Shown: positions 1 through 9,218 of the stretch, piece after piece
How positions within the stretch are numbered: position 1 is the stretch's first letter
Layout: each line of letters opens with the position of its first letter
DNA from: DASQZK01 sp963732905
GTDB lineage: Bacteria > Bacteroidota > Bacteroidia > Bacteroidales > GCA-2748055
Assembly (NCBI GenBank): GCA_963732905.1
Contig: CAVTBM010000001.1
Span: 310,001-374,000, forward strand
Direction: 5' to 3'
DNA length: 64,000 nt
Notes under the pieces: model-generated
Seen by the model: the letters and a program-made list of their open reading frames with translations, nothing else
The model's database searches: none
Told to the model about the DNA's origin: nothing
Position numbers and translations under genes: made by a program

Positions 1-365
1 TTACGGTACGGGAGTCTGTTTCTGATATAAATGTATTTGAAGAAGGGCGGCATCTTCGGTATCAGCCACGATTTGGGGTGGATGGAGCCAATATCAACTT
101 TATTAAGCCGGGCAAAAATAATGAAATCCTTATCCGGACCTATGAGAGAGGTGTCGAAAATGAAACATTGGCCTGCGGAACCGGGTCGGTGGCATCTGCC
201 ATTACTTCCTATATATTAAACAGGTCTGACAATTCTTCCTTCATACTCCATACTAAGGGAGGTCAGCTCAAAGTCAGATTCACTCCCATGAATGACGGTT
301 CTTTTACCGATATATGGCTGGAAGGGCCCGTTAAATATGTTTTCAGCGGAGAGATGGAGCTGTGA
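1..365 (+). CDS. dapF: Diaminopimelate epimerase, C-terminal part (5' end outside window)
   Basis: The reading frame is open from base 3 and encodes the last ~120 residues of DapF, the cytoplasmic enzyme that converts LL- to meso-diaminopimelate for lysine and peptidoglycan synthesis. The stretch FGVDGANINFI is followed by RTYERGVENETLACGTGSVA. This contains the ACGTG motif with the second catalytic Cys (the first lies upstream of the window) and the E-R/G-E-T substrate-binding segment. The frame ends in a normal C-terminus (IWLEGPVKYVFSGE) and a TGA stop. The gene starts before the window, so its length cannot be judged. Family assignment is secure. Confidence 0.95.
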   Translation, partial: TVRESVSDINVFEEGRHLRYQPRFGVDGANINFIKPGKNNEILIRTYERGVENETLACGTGSVASAITSYILNRSDNSSFILHTKGGQLKVRFTPMNDGSFTDIWLEGPVKYVFSGEMEL

Positions 366-667
366 TCTGTGGGTATCTGACGATCTTCTGCACGGGTTTT
401 TTCTTTCCTGTTTAAAGCATTTTCCCCTGGGCCTTTCGTGTGGATTTTATTGCCCGTAATGATGACCGGCCTGCGAAAATCGTGGTAATACTCCGCAAAA
501 ATAACTGCACCGTCTCTGCATTCCGGCCATTTTTCCTGATCTCTGCCTTCTTCCTCCGGGTCAATCCTCAAAAAAAAGAGTGAAAACAAATTTTTAACCA
601 CATTTGTTATTAATGCAATCGCCGGAAGGTTTTACAATAATTAAGATTTAAAAATAAAGGAGAACGT
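366..667. other. Intergenic region upstream of the ferredoxin gene
   Basis: About 300 bases separate dapF and the ferredoxin gene. I see no convincing coding region, no strong hairpin with a T tract and no clear Bacteroidota -7 box. The reverse-strand open frame here is low in complexity and resembles nothing I know. The only functional element I can point to is the AAAGGAG ribosome-binding site just before the ferredoxin start. Confidence 0.4.
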
Positions 668-862
668 ATGAATATTACAAAAGTGGTTATATCGGAGGGG
701 TGCACGGCCTGTGGGTTATGTGAGGAAATTTGCCCTGATGTGTTCGAATTGCAGGATGAAGCAGTTGTGAAGGACGGGGTTGATTTCAGTAAATACAGTG
801 ATGATATCAGGGAAGCTGCGGAAAGTTGTCCTGTTGAAGTCATCACGTTTGAGGAAGAATGA
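668..862 (+). CDS. Small single-cluster [4Fe-4S] ferredoxin
   Basis: This 64-residue cytoplasmic electron carrier has C12, C15 and C18 (CTACGLC) followed by a distant C54 before Pro (SCPVEVI), which is the ligand pattern of monocluster 4Fe ferredoxins such as the Thermotoga maritima type. C22 (EICPDVF) is an extra Cys at the position that can form a disulfide or remain free in that group. The acidic C-terminus is also typical. A strong ribosome-binding site (AAAGGAG) sits 6-7 bases before the ATG. It stands alone, with dapF upstream and a convergent gene downstream, so its redox partner cannot be told from context. Confidence 0.92.
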   Translation: MNITKVVISEGCTACGLCEEICPDVFELQDEAVVKDGVDFSKYSDDIREAAESCPVEVITFEEE

Positions 863-924
863 ACGTCTTACGGCTTGTCAAGACGGTGCAGGTTCAGTAA
901 CGGTTGAATTTTTGGGAAAGATTT

Positions 925-1707
925 TCAGCTTAATTCAAAAAGCTTGCCCTCTCTGCGCTCGATAAGGAATACTTTGTTAAAACCTGAATCCTGGACTTTA
1001 GGGATATTCACAGTATCCCGGATGAATGTTCCGGCATGCAGGGCGGTATCCACGATTAACAGCAGCCAGTAATATCGGAGTCTTTTTTTATGATAGAGTT
1101 TAAGTTTTTCTTCTTTATGGATGATTGTCTTTTCTATCATTCCGGCTTCAATTTCCGGGAGTGTATAGGCTCCTGCATCAATCCATCCTGATTCCGAAAT
1201 TGAGGGAAACCGGAAAATGGTGACGGATTCAAGAAGATCTTCCAGTTCACTGATCCTGAAATGGAGATGGAAGGATTCATCCGGACGTTTGCCTTCGGAC
1301 CGTTTCAGGACGGACCGGGCAATGATCCCGGCTGACGGAATAATCCGACCGCTTTTCAGCCTGCAATCCTGGTTGAAATACAGGGCAACATTCAGCTTCA
1401 TATCGCTGTAATACTCAAATATATCACGGGCATGGAGAAGAAGTCTCTTTTTTGCCCGGTTTTCGGCCGTATCAGATGACCCCTGCTCTGCGCGCAACCG
1501 GTCCATAACATGGGTTATCTCAATTCCAAGAGAATTACCGGGTCCGTCTTTTACGATGAAATCCGGTGATTCTGCCCTGATCAGTTTTCCGGGTGGAAAA
1601 TCATTATAGAGGTATCGGAACAGTTCAATATTATTTAATTCGTCAGAGTATTTTTCCATGGTCAGCCTTCCATTCGCTTTAACCCTGATACTGATAAGAC
1701 GGTTCAT
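925..1707 (-). CDS. Hypothetical protein, possibly nuclease-like fold
   Basis: This 260-residue protein has no signal peptide or membrane segment. It is rich in charged residues and contains a segment with SPDFIV, then about ten residues, then GIEITH near residues 47-66. That spacing is reminiscent of the core D...ExK of PD-(D/E)xK nucleases, but the lysine is replaced by Thr, so the link is weak. Met17 (base 1659) is a plausible alternative start because GGAAGG lies 8 bases ahead of it; the upstream Met has no clear site. Transcription converges on the ferredoxin gene. I do not recognise the family. Confidence 0.7.
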   Translation of the reverse strand: MNRLISIRVKANGRLTMEKYSDELNNIELFRYLYNDFPPGKLIRAESPDFIVKDGPGNSLGIEITHVMDRLRAEQGSSDTAENRAKKRLLLHARDIFEYYSDMKLNVALYFNQDCRLKSGRIIPSAGIIARSVLKRSEGKRPDESFHLHFRISELEDLLESVTIFRFPSISESGWIDAGAYTLPEIEAGMIEKTIIHKEEKLKLYHKKRLRYYWLLLIVDTALHAGTFIRDTVNIPKVQDSGFNKVFLIERREGKLFELS

Positions 1708-1858
1708 GTAATATCAGCGATCATGTTAATCTGCAAGATAATACATATTATAGCAAAATCAGTGTCGTATGGACTCAAAAAACAGGAAAAGGCACGGATA
1801 TTTTCAGGCTTATATTTGTGAGATGGGGTAAGGAAATGAGGCTTTAAAAGGAAATTAA

Positions 1859-1944
1859 GAGGCTGTCAAAAAATTTGCTGCCTGTAATAATTAATTTTCA
1901 AATTGTATTTTGAATTCTTTTAGAAGGTCTTTTTTGACAGCCTC
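1859..1944. repeat. 86-bp MITE-like element with perfect 15-bp terminal inverted repeats
   Basis: GAGGCTGTCAAAAAA at 1859-1873 is mirrored exactly by TTTTTTGACAGCCTC at 1930-1944, with an AT-rich 56-base centre and no reading frame. The ends look like transposon termini whose interior has been lost, or a bidirectional hairpin between two genes. I see no clear target-site duplication in the flanks (left ...AATTAA, right ATCTTG...). The stretch 1708-2031 holds nothing else I can support. Confidence 0.55.
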
Positions 1945-2031
1945 ATCTTGAAATATTAAAACTTTACCGGAAATTTACCGGTAATTTCAGGGAAAGCCGA
2001 TTATCGGAAAAACCCCGCGTATCCGGACCGG

Positions 2032-2253
2032 TCAGACCGCTCTCGTTGTGGAATCTGAACGATGAGTACTAATCCCGAACGGGAGATACAGGGGGCAAAT
2101 ACTTACCAGGCTGGTCAAAACCAGTATCCCGGCCACAACCAGAAGGACAATCCCCAGCGTACCACTGATAACCTTTGTAAAATAGAGAATAACGATGACG
2201 GCGGCCAGCAGAAGCCGGATGATTTTGTCGGTTGTACCTACATTTTTTTTCAT
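2032..2253 (-). CDS. DUF2892 (YgaP-type) small inner-membrane protein
   Basis: This 73-residue protein begins MKKNVGTTDKIIRLLLA, the typical opening of DUF2892 proteins. It then has two hydrophobic segments (about residues 12-28 and 33-50) and the conserved SICPLYLPFGI tail. The domain usually stands alone or follows a rhodanese domain as the membrane part of YgaP-like sulfurtransferases; the stand-alone role is not known. It lies just downstream of the Crp/Fnr gene in the same direction, and a CRP-like palindrome sits between them, so regulation by that neighbour is likely. Confidence 0.85.
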   Translation of the reverse strand: MKKNVGTTDKIIRLLLAAVIVILYFTKVISGTLGIVLLVVAGILVLTSLVSICPLYLPFGISTHRSDSTTRAV

Positions 2254-2322
2254 GGCTTTACATTTTTAAGCATTATCAAACTTGATCTGAACAAAGATAC
2301 CATAAGCCGGGGGGATGAAACG

Positions 2323-2336
2323 GTGACCTGGGTCAC
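2323..2336. promoter_or_regulatory. Candidate Crp/Fnr operator
   Basis: The bases GTGACCTGGGTCAC form GTGA-N6-TCAC, with flanks GG...ACC. This matches the two-fold half-site geometry used by CRP-family regulators. It lies in the 89-base gap between the regulator's stop and the DUF2892 start, on the promoter side of the latter. Assignment to this particular regulator is inference. Confidence 0.5.
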
Positions 2337-2342
2337 ACCAGG

Positions 2343-2960
2343 CTATAAAATTTTAATTCCGTTCGGGGTTTGTTGAATTAAGCCTTGATTTTCCAGCTTT
2401 TTAAGGATCCTTGTAATCACTTCTCTGGCTGTACCAAGACTTTCGGCAATTTGTTTATGTGTGAGTTGAAGACTGCTCTCACCTGTAATCTCCTTCCTGC
2501 GTTTCAGGAAATCCAGGACCCGTTCGTCCAGAGAATCAAATAACAGGTGTTGAATTGTTTCGATCAGATCGGAATAACGGATATTAAACTGGTTGTAAAA
2601 AAGAAAATTGAGTTCGGGAAATCGTTTGACCCACTCCCTGACAGAGCCTGCCGGAAGCAGCAAAGCCGTTGTGTCAGTCTCAGCTACGGCGTCAACTCTG
2701 CCGGGTTCGTCTCTGAGTATAGCTGAAAATGACATGATGCAACTTTCTGAAGGCTGAATATAATACAACAGCAGTTCCTTTTCCGAATTACTGGTGTATA
2801 CCTTGATCAAACCGTCAAGCACGATTGGAATAACCTTTACGTAATTTCCCGCAGTCAGGATGACATCACCCTTTTTGAAATCCATAACTTTCCCCTTGAG
2901 GATCAGTTCGTCCAGTAATTCTTCACCCAGAAACTTTAAATTTTGCAGTTGTAACTCCAT
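2343..2960 (-). CDS. Crp/Fnr-family transcriptional regulator
   Basis: This protein of about 205 residues has an N-terminal cyclic-nucleotide-binding-like beta-roll (GKVMDFKKGDVILTAG... DGLIKVY) and a C-terminal winged helix with LTHKQIAESLGTAREVITRILKKL as the recognition region. No Cys cluster typical of oxygen-sensing FNR is visible, so the signal is unknown. A TTG start lies 7 codons upstream, but the ATG at 2960 has AGGA with 8-base spacing and was chosen. It sits upstream of the DUF2892 gene in the same orientation; this pairing and the intervening palindrome suggest a regulator and target unit. Confidence 0.88.
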   Translation of the reverse strand: MELQLQNLKFLGEELLDELILKGKVMDFKKGDVILTAGNYVKVIPIVLDGLIKVYTSNSEKELLLYYIQPSESCIMSFSAILRDEPGRVDAVAETDTTALLLPAGSVREWVKRFPELNFLFYNQFNIRYSDLIETIQHLLFDSLDERVLDFLKRRKEITGESSLQLTHKQIAESLGTAREVITRILKKLENQGLIQQTPNGIKIL

Positions 2961-3088
2961 TTTTATTTTCCTGTGAACCAATGACTGTGAAGCGGATTAA
3001 TCCTTTACAGGAGATGTGCGGAAAGGGTAACGTCCTGTGAATTCATGATGAAATTTCATGATTCTTTTATAACATCAATGAGACCCCA

Positions 3089-3286
3089 TCATCCGTAATT
3101 TTTTTTCATCATCATCTGGCAGGAACGAATCTCTTTTTCCAGGAGTTGCAGGTTTCTCCGGTAGACCCCGGTCGGCTTGCCGAGGGCTTCCTTTTCCCTG
3201 ATCATATTATTGACCATCACCATCTTCTTTCGTGATTCATAAATTCTGACCAGGAGGTTTTTAAAATTAGGCTTATTATTTATCAT
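3089..3286 (-). CDS. Small basic hypothetical protein
   Basis: This 65-residue lysine- and arginine-rich, helical protein (MINNKPNFKNLLVRIYESRKK...) has no recognisable domain and no signal peptide. It has no strong ribosome-binding site, which is common in this phylum. It lies between the Crp/Fnr gene and the aminopeptidase. It may be real because it lacks low-complexity bias and ends cleanly, but I cannot assign a function. Confidence 0.5.
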   Translation of the reverse strand: MINNKPNFKNLLVRIYESRKKMVMVNNMIREKEALGKPTGVYRRNLQLLEKEIRSCQMMMKKNYG

Positions 3287-3635
3287 GGCGGCAGAGTTTT
3301 AAAGTCTGTATAAAATTACATTTCAGTCTTATAGCGTTAAAGTGTACCTGTCTGTCAATTATTAACAAACAGGGACAAGTTATCAGCATTCACACCGGAA
3401 TGTTAATCTGCATTCATCATGTTTAGGGGAGGATAATGGAAGGATTGTCTTTGGAACCAGTGAATGAGAGGATGAGTTTATAAGGTTATACGTGCCGGGA
3501 ACAACTCATCATTTTTCACAGAAAGTATACCCGGTGTTCTGCTCCCGGTGTTATGACTGACTTTCCTGTAACCGACCCCTAATATCATTTAAACGCACGA
3601 AAATTGGATTGGTTGACAGGAAAGGCTGAAAAATT
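3287..3635. other. Intergenic region, nothing recognised
   Basis: About 350 bases between the small basic gene and the aminopeptidase stop. I see no RNA gene, no convincing terminator and no reading frame I would support. Confidence 0.4.
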
Positions 3636-6209
3636 CTATGTTTTAGAATATTTTTTTAAAATGGATACAGATCTGAATAGTTTATCGGAGGATTGCTGTA
3701 TTTTGGCCTTCAGATCTTCCGGATAATCCGGATTTTTTTGAAGAAACAACCTGACCAGGCTGGCGGCTTCCCTGGAATGGTGCCCCCAAAGACAGGTATC
3801 CAGCCAGTTTCCCGGGAAAAATATATCGCCTGTTCGCTGAATGTCTTTCAGCATGTTAAGGCTGGTATACAGATGGCCGACAGCCTCTTTCTGCCGCAAA
3901 GGGTGGTTCAGATAATACATGGCAGTGAGAACCCATGCTTCACGTTCGCGGTTTGCAGGATCCTTAAGCCCACTGAAGAACCGGTCCCTTTCAGCAGGGT
4001 CGGGGCTTAGGGCCGGTATTATAAATTCGAAGGACGCAAGCCGGTCCGGATTTTTTATTCTCTTTTTCTGGAGGGCTGTCATTTCAAAGTAAGACGAACT
4101 GTCTTTCAGTGCCAGTTCGTAACAAAGATTCATCATTTCCTGTTCGGAGAGCGACAGCTCGTTATCCCCTTCATGATCCCATATCTGTCTGAGCCTTGCA
4201 AGATTTTTCGCTGATGTGGACAGGTCTGTGACTGCCCGGAAAACATTCTTTTTTTCGCTACCCGTTCTGGAGTCGTATTCATCCCACAATTTATTTGTAA
4301 TGAAGGGTTCAAGGTCTGCCCGGGTGCTGTCGGCAAGAAACTTCCAGTAAATCTCCCGGCAATAGCCCAGTTGCTGGTTCAGCACGAGAGGATCATGTTC
4401 ATGCTGAAGGTTTAAAACGATCCAAATGATCACCTCCTTTGGACTGATCCTGCTGCGTAAAAGATTTCCGTAAAGCATGATAAGGCCTGATGACCTGGAC
4501 AGTGCAGGTATAGTTGTCGCAGGGGCATACATACCGTACATCAGTTTTTTCAGGGCGGAGTCATTTTCAAAAATGAAGCTTCCATAGCATGATCCGTCAC
4601 TGTTCAGAATGGGTTCCGGCAAGCTTTTCAGGTCCAGATGAGTGGAGTCGCGGGTAAAATGAAGCTGTGAGCGGTCAGTCCCCCGGATGATCTCCATGAT
4701 ATCCGGCCATACCCTGCCTGACTCAGCCGGATCGGTCTGTACGATCCGGATTACGCCTGTATCGACCGTGATTTTGTATTCGGGCATACCAGCTTCATCA
4801 ACCCAGGCATGGCTCCAGCTTTTAAGATCTGCCGGGGTACGCCCGTCAAGAATGGAAATCAGGTCGTCCCATCCGGCATTACCATAGGCAAATTTGTTCA
4901 GGTATTCCTGAAGGGCCGAATGCATATTTTCTTCTCCGGCAATGGATTCCAGCTTCCTCATCACAATGGGAGCCTTATGATAGATGATGGGCCCGTAGAT
5001 GCTGCCGGCATTTTCCAGGTTGGTGAGCTTCTGTTCAACAGGATTTGTTCCGGCTGTTCTGTCGATATCGTAGGCCTGCGGATAGTGGGCAAGTAAAAAC
5101 TTAAGGTTGAAATCGACGTCGGGGAACCATGGATCGGTAATTTTTTCGGCGATAAAATTGGCGAAGACTTCCTTGAGCCATACTTCGTTAAACCACCGCA
5201 TAGTTACCAGGTCGCCGAACCACATATGAGAGGTCTCATGTGCAATAAGATTGGCACGGCTGAGTTTTTCCACCTCGGTGGCATGTTCGGGAAGCAGGAT
5301 CCCGGAAGCTCTGTACAGTGTTGCTCCGGCATGTTCCATACCGCCGTACTGGAAGGATGGTATGGCAATCATATCATATTTGGCAAAGGGGTAGGGAATA
5401 CCGGTATATTTTTCAAGCCAGTCGAGAGATGCAAAAACCTGGCGGAAAATTTCCGGTACATTGGTGCTTAACAGGACCGGATCGGTCTCCCGGTGGAACA
5501 GTCTCACAGTGCGACCATCCCTGGTTTCGGACAGGATACTGAATTTACCGGCTGCAAATGCGAACAGGTAAGAAGGCAACGGCTTTGTTGGCTGAAATTC
5601 AATAGTTTTCATTCCGTTCATGGTAAGGGAAGACACTTCGGGTCCGTTGGCGCAGGCTTCCCAGCCGGATGGGATATCGAGGGTGAGACTGAATACGGCC
5701 TTGAGGTCGGGCTGATCGAAGCAGGGGAAGGCGGTCCTGGCCCTGGCAGGAACAAAGAGTGAATACATAAAATCCTTGTTACGGTTCATGGACATATCTC
5801 CGGCCAGAAAACCGATGTTCACCTCATTCCATCCCGGATGAAAGAAGTGTCCCGGAAGAATGACATGTTCATTCCGGTATTTCCAGGGCACAGCCTTACC
5901 TGCTATTTCGACCTCTCTGACATCCGTTTCTGCAGCTTTGAAATCAAGGATCAGGCTCTCCGGAACATCCATAAGGTAAAAACGGACAGACTCCCGGCCA
6001 TCGATCCTTTCGTGTTCCGAAGCAGGAATGGTAAAATGCAGGGTGTACGCTACGCTGTCGGTGATGGCTTTCCGGCTCTGCGCGAGCCGGAAGCTGACAC
6101 CGGGTTCTGGAATTTGTCCCCTTCCGCAACCGGAAAGTCCTGCCACCGCCAAAAAACAGGCACTTATCACAGAAACCGAAACTCCGGAAATAATTCGTTT
6201 CCACTGCAT
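3636..6209 (-). CDS. M1-family zinc aminopeptidase lipoprotein
   Basis: This 857-residue exported peptidase removes N-terminal amino acids from peptides, probably in the periplasm or on the outer membrane. A lipobox (GLSGC near residue 28) follows a hydrophobic signal. Catalytic features are H324-E325-T-S-H328 with the third zinc ligand E347 (WFNEVWLKE), and the exopeptidase motif GGMEH at 289-293 in place of the usual GAMEN. The long C-terminal half is helical, as in other M1 enzymes. It is followed 25 bases later by the acyltransferase gene's stop on the same strand, so the two may be co-transcribed (acyltransferase first). Confidence 0.93.
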   Translation of the reverse strand: MQWKRIISGVSVSVISACFLAVAGLSGCGRGQIPEPGVSFRLAQSRKAITDSVAYTLHFTIPASEHERIDGRESVRFYLMDVPESLILDFKAAETDVREVEIAGKAVPWKYRNEHVILPGHFFHPGWNEVNIGFLAGDMSMNRNKDFMYSLFVPARARTAFPCFDQPDLKAVFSLTLDIPSGWEACANGPEVSSLTMNGMKTIEFQPTKPLPSYLFAFAAGKFSILSETRDGRTVRLFHRETDPVLLSTNVPEIFRQVFASLDWLEKYTGIPYPFAKYDMIAIPSFQYGGMEHAGATLYRASGILLPEHATEVEKLSRANLIAHETSHMWFGDLVTMRWFNEVWLKEVFANFIAEKITDPWFPDVDFNLKFLLAHYPQAYDIDRTAGTNPVEQKLTNLENAGSIYGPIIYHKAPIVMRKLESIAGEENMHSALQEYLNKFAYGNAGWDDLISILDGRTPADLKSWSHAWVDEAGMPEYKITVDTGVIRIVQTDPAESGRVWPDIMEIIRGTDRSQLHFTRDSTHLDLKSLPEPILNSDGSCYGSFIFENDSALKKLMYGMYAPATTIPALSRSSGLIMLYGNLLRSRISPKEVIIWIVLNLQHEHDPLVLNQQLGYCREIYWKFLADSTRADLEPFITNKLWDEYDSRTGSEKKNVFRAVTDLSTSAKNLARLRQIWDHEGDNELSLSEQEMMNLCYELALKDSSSYFEMTALQKKRIKNPDRLASFEFIIPALSPDPAERDRFFSGLKDPANREREAWVLTAMYYLNHPLRQKEAVGHLYTSLNMLKDIQRTGDIFFPGNWLDTCLWGHHSREAASLVRLFLQKNPDYPEDLKAKIQQSSDKLFRSVSILKKYSKT

Positions 6210-6234
6210 ATTCAGAACATCAGGATGGTTTAGA

Positions 6235-7347
6235 TCACACTTTCAGGAAGATCTTTTTCTTATACAGGAAATACAGGAACAACCAGCTTACCAGGAAATA
6301 GGCCAGTGCCGACCAGAATTCCTGGTTGACCGCCGGAGCGAACCGGATCAGACCACCAAAGAAATATTGAGCCGTACTGCTGAAATTGATCATGCCGGCC
6401 TGGGCCAGGTAGATGGTGATCGGGTTAAGGCCGATGATCACAAAGGGGAAGGCCCACCAACGGATCTGCCAGATATCCATGATCAGGTAAAATAAGGAGA
6501 GAAAGAGCAGGCTGAGCCCGGCAGTGATCAGCACAAATGAGCTGGTCCACAGGTTTTTGTTGATCGGGAGGGCGAGGTTCCAAAGCTGGGACAGAAGGAT
6601 GAAAATGACACCCGTGCCCGCCATGATCCCCAGTTTTTTAATCGATGAAAGCTTGACATCTTTCATCCGCAATAGATGCCCGGTAAGCATCCCCAGCAGG
6701 GCAGTGCCGATAGCCGGAAGGGTGGAAAGAATGCCTTCGGGATCATGATTGCCCAGGTAAAGCCGGCCCGGCAGAAGCATCCGGTCGACATATCCGACGA
6801 TACTGCCTTCCTGGGTGAGATGCCCGGCACCATAACCCGGAACAGGGATGAGTTTCAGGATAGCCCAGTAACCCAGCAGGATAACTCCGCACCAGATGGC
6901 CTGCCATGAAATTTTACTGTTCATTACGATAAGCGCGGCAAACATCCAGGCAAGACCGATACGGCCGAGGACACTTGCATACCTCAGGTCATGGAAACTG
7001 AAATGAAGAAGTCCGTTGTAGACGACACCCAGGAAAACCAGGACGAGCCCGCGAGTAATGATATGCTTGTAAATCTGTCCGGAAGTTTGTCCGTTTGCTC
7101 TTCTCTTGTGGAGGGAAAAAGGAAAAGTGACTCCGGCAATGAAAAGAAACAGGGGAAAGATCATGTCGAAAAAATGGAATCCGTTCCATGCGACGTGATC
7201 TGTTTGTACATCCATCCAGCCGATCAGGCCGGAATGACTTACTTTTGCCAGGGCATGAACTATTTCAGCTCCGCCGGCGATCCAGAACATGTCAAATCCC
7301 CTGAGCGCATCCAGAGAAACCAGGCGGTCAGTAGTTTTTGTTTTCAT
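6235..7347 (-). CDS. DUF5009 / NagX-like membrane acyltransferase
   Basis: This 370-residue polytopic membrane protein starts RLVSLDALRGFDMFWIAGG, the signature of the HGSNAT/NagX and DUF5009 group. These proteins are related to lysosomal heparan-alpha-glucosaminide N-acetyltransferase and are thought to move acetyl groups across the membrane onto sugars. About ten hydrophobic segments follow (for example HFFDMIFPLFLFIAGVTF and FVIIGLNPITIYLAQ). It is divergent from the secreted glycosidase at 7476, with a 128-base shared upstream region, and upstream of the M1 peptidase. The sugar substrate is unknown. Confidence 0.85.
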   Translation of the reverse strand: MKTKTTDRLVSLDALRGFDMFWIAGGAEIVHALAKVSHSGLIGWMDVQTDHVAWNGFHFFDMIFPLFLFIAGVTFPFSLHKRRANGQTSGQIYKHIITRGLVLVFLGVVYNGLLHFSFHDLRYASVLGRIGLAWMFAALIVMNSKISWQAIWCGVILLGYWAILKLIPVPGYGAGHLTQEGSIVGYVDRMLLPGRLYLGNHDPEGILSTLPAIGTALLGMLTGHLLRMKDVKLSSIKKLGIMAGTGVIFILLSQLWNLALPINKNLWTSSFVLITAGLSLLFLSLFYLIMDIWQIRWWAFPFVIIGLNPITIYLAQAGMINFSSTAQYFFGGLIRFAPAVNQEFWSALAYFLVSWLFLYFLYKKKIFLKV

Positions 7348-7475
7348 GATGATCAGGTTTTAGAAAGATAGTTTAAGTTTGTATTTTTAGTTTGGAAGTG
7401 TCATGGTGCGACATACACCCGTTGTTTACCGTTTTAAATATATGGTTAATTCATGAATAATCGAAACTATCCGAC

Positions 7476-8924
7476 ATGAGAAATAAATCTGTAACCGCAT
7501 TCTTCCTCGCCATCATTTCTGTCTTAGCTTTTTCACAGGAACCTATACACCTTGATCCGGACAATCCCCATTATTTCCTCTGGAAGGGTAACCCAACCGT
7601 TCTGATCACCTCGGGCGAGCATTATGGATCTGTGATTAACCTTGATTTCAACTACCGGCTGTACCTCGAAACGTTGAATAAACTCGGGCTGAACCACACC
7701 AGGATATTCCTCGGGGATTATGTCGAGCCGAAACATGCATTCTGTATTGATAAAAACACACTGACTCCTGCACCAGGAAGGTTTATTGCACCATGGAAAC
7801 GGAGCAATGTGCCGGGTTATTCACTTGGTGGAAACAAGTTCAACCTCGACATATGGGATACCGCTTATTTCAGACGTCTTCACGATTTCATGTCATATGC
7901 GGATAAAATGGGTGTCGTGGTTGAAGCAGACCTGTTTTTCCTGGGGCCGACCTTTGACAATCATCCCATGAACCCCAAAAATAATATTAACGGAACCGAG
8001 ATGCCCGCGTTCAGGGGATACCTGACCCTGAATTACCCGAAGATCCTGAAATACCAGGAAGCCTACACCCGTAAAATGGTTGACGAATTAAATCATTACG
8101 ACAACCTGATCCTCAATATATGTAATGAACCCTGGTTCAGTAACCAGGAACATCCCGGCTTTGCCAGCCCGCCGGCCGATCCGGCTAAAGCCTGGATCGA
8201 AAGGGTTTCGGAATGGATCGTGGCTGAAGAGAAAACGCTTCCCAAAAAACATATCCTGTCGGTGGATTATACCAATGAAGGTGCACCCATAAGGGAAGAA
8301 AACCTGAAAACGTATTGGAAGAATATTTCTGTTTTCAACCACCATTATGATCAGGATGCCCAATCTTTGGCTTTAAATTATGACATTCCCAGGGCGTTCG
8401 CCTTCAATGAAACAGGACTGATGCCTCCGCTTACCAATCAGTACCGCATACAGGGCTGGAAATACATGCTGTCGGGTGGTGCCCTGTATAACAACCTTGA
8501 CTTCACTTACCAGGTGGGCAATGAAGACGGGACCGGCGGAACTGAATTTGTCTGCCCGTGGTATACGGGCTGTACCCATCCGTATATGAAAGATCAGATG
8601 GCGGCATTGCTGACCTTTATGAATTCCATCGATTTTGCGAAGATGATCCCGACTCGCCGGGTCATGTCATTATACCAGGGCACTGAGAATATCCGTTGTC
8701 TGGCATGGGAAGGACATCAGTATGCCTTCTATTTCTGGGGAGGTTATAAACCTGAATTCAGGCTGATTGCTCCGGAAGGACGTTACAAGGCAGAGTGGAT
8801 CACCCCTGAAACCGGCAAAGTCTTTCGCACGGAGACCGTCGGTCCCGATGATGACGGATCCATAAAATTTTGGGGACCTGAGTATCATGCCGACCTGGCT
8901 CTGCGGGTAACCCGGATAGAATAG
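7476..8924 (+). CDS. Secreted clan-A type glycoside hydrolase (cellulase-like TIM barrel)
   Basis: This 482-residue protein has an N-terminal signal peptide ending near AFSQEP. The body reads as a (beta/alpha)8 glycosidase: LNLTRIFLG-like strand 1-2 region, an acid/base candidate E218 in the NICNEPWF motif, and a nucleophile candidate E312 in AFNETGL. A small C-terminal beta domain (RYKAEWITPETGKVF) is also present. The N-E pair and overall order fit clan GH-A, but I cannot place it in a numbered family. It is isolated from the large PUL. A hairpin terminator lies at 9127-9153. Confidence 0.75.
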   Translation: MRNKSVTAFFLAIISVLAFSQEPIHLDPDNPHYFLWKGNPTVLITSGEHYGSVINLDFNYRLYLETLNKLGLNHTRIFLGDYVEPKHAFCIDKNTLTPAPGRFIAPWKRSNVPGYSLGGNKFNLDIWDTAYFRRLHDFMSYADKMGVVVEADLFFLGPTFDNHPMNPKNNINGTEMPAFRGYLTLNYPKILKYQEAYTRKMVDELNHYDNLILNICNEPWFSNQEHPGFASPPADPAKAWIERVSEWIVAEEKTLPKKHILSVDYTNEGAPIREENLKTYWKNISVFNHHYDQDAQSLALNYDIPRAFAFNETGLMPPLTNQYRIQGWKYMLSGGALYNNLDFTYQVGNEDGTGGTEFVCPWYTGCTHPYMKDQMAALLTFMNSIDFAKMIPTRRVMSLYQGTENIRCLAWEGHQYAFYFWGGYKPEFRLIAPEGRYKAEWITPETGKVFRTETVGPDDDGSIKFWGPEYHADLALRVTRIE

Positions 8925-9126
8925 AATCTATCTCTGCCCGTCGTAAAGAAATTACGGTATTTCCCAAATGATCACCGGAACATATCTGAATTGCCCGGGT
9001 TTTTCGAAATTCATGGGTAATATCGAAAACTTCACGGTTTCATATTCCGGGCATATTCCGATAGACTTCGCCTGGCTGCAATTTCAAATTTAGACAGACT
9101 ATCAGTAAAAATGATTCTTTTGAGCA

Positions 9127-9153
9127 AACAGTCTGGCACACCAGGCTGTTTTT
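9127..9153 (+). terminator. Rho-independent terminator
   Basis: AACAGTCTGG and CCAGGCTGTT form a 10-bp stem with one G-T pair and a 4-base loop, followed by a T run. It lies about 200 bases after the glycosidase stop and before the HMA/AraC promoter, so it separates the two units. Confidence 0.7.
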
Positions 9154-9177
9154 ATAAGTCGTAAAATTTCGTAACTT

Positions 9178-9185
9178 TACTTTTG
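9178..9185 (+). promoter_or_regulatory. Bacteroidota -7 box upstream of the HMA/AraC gene
   Basis: TACTTTTG fits the TAnnTTTG -7 consensus and lies 34 bases before the TTG start at 9219. No clean -33 TTTG is visible at the expected spacing. Confidence 0.45.
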
Positions 9186-9218
9186 AAAATATCCTGGATT
9201 TTATAAATAATTTATTTT

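Noticed and set aside
5838..6495. Long plus-strand frames opposite the aminopeptidase and acyltransferase genes
   Set aside because: Both minus-strand genes have clear family motifs and the plus-strand frames do not; they are shadows.
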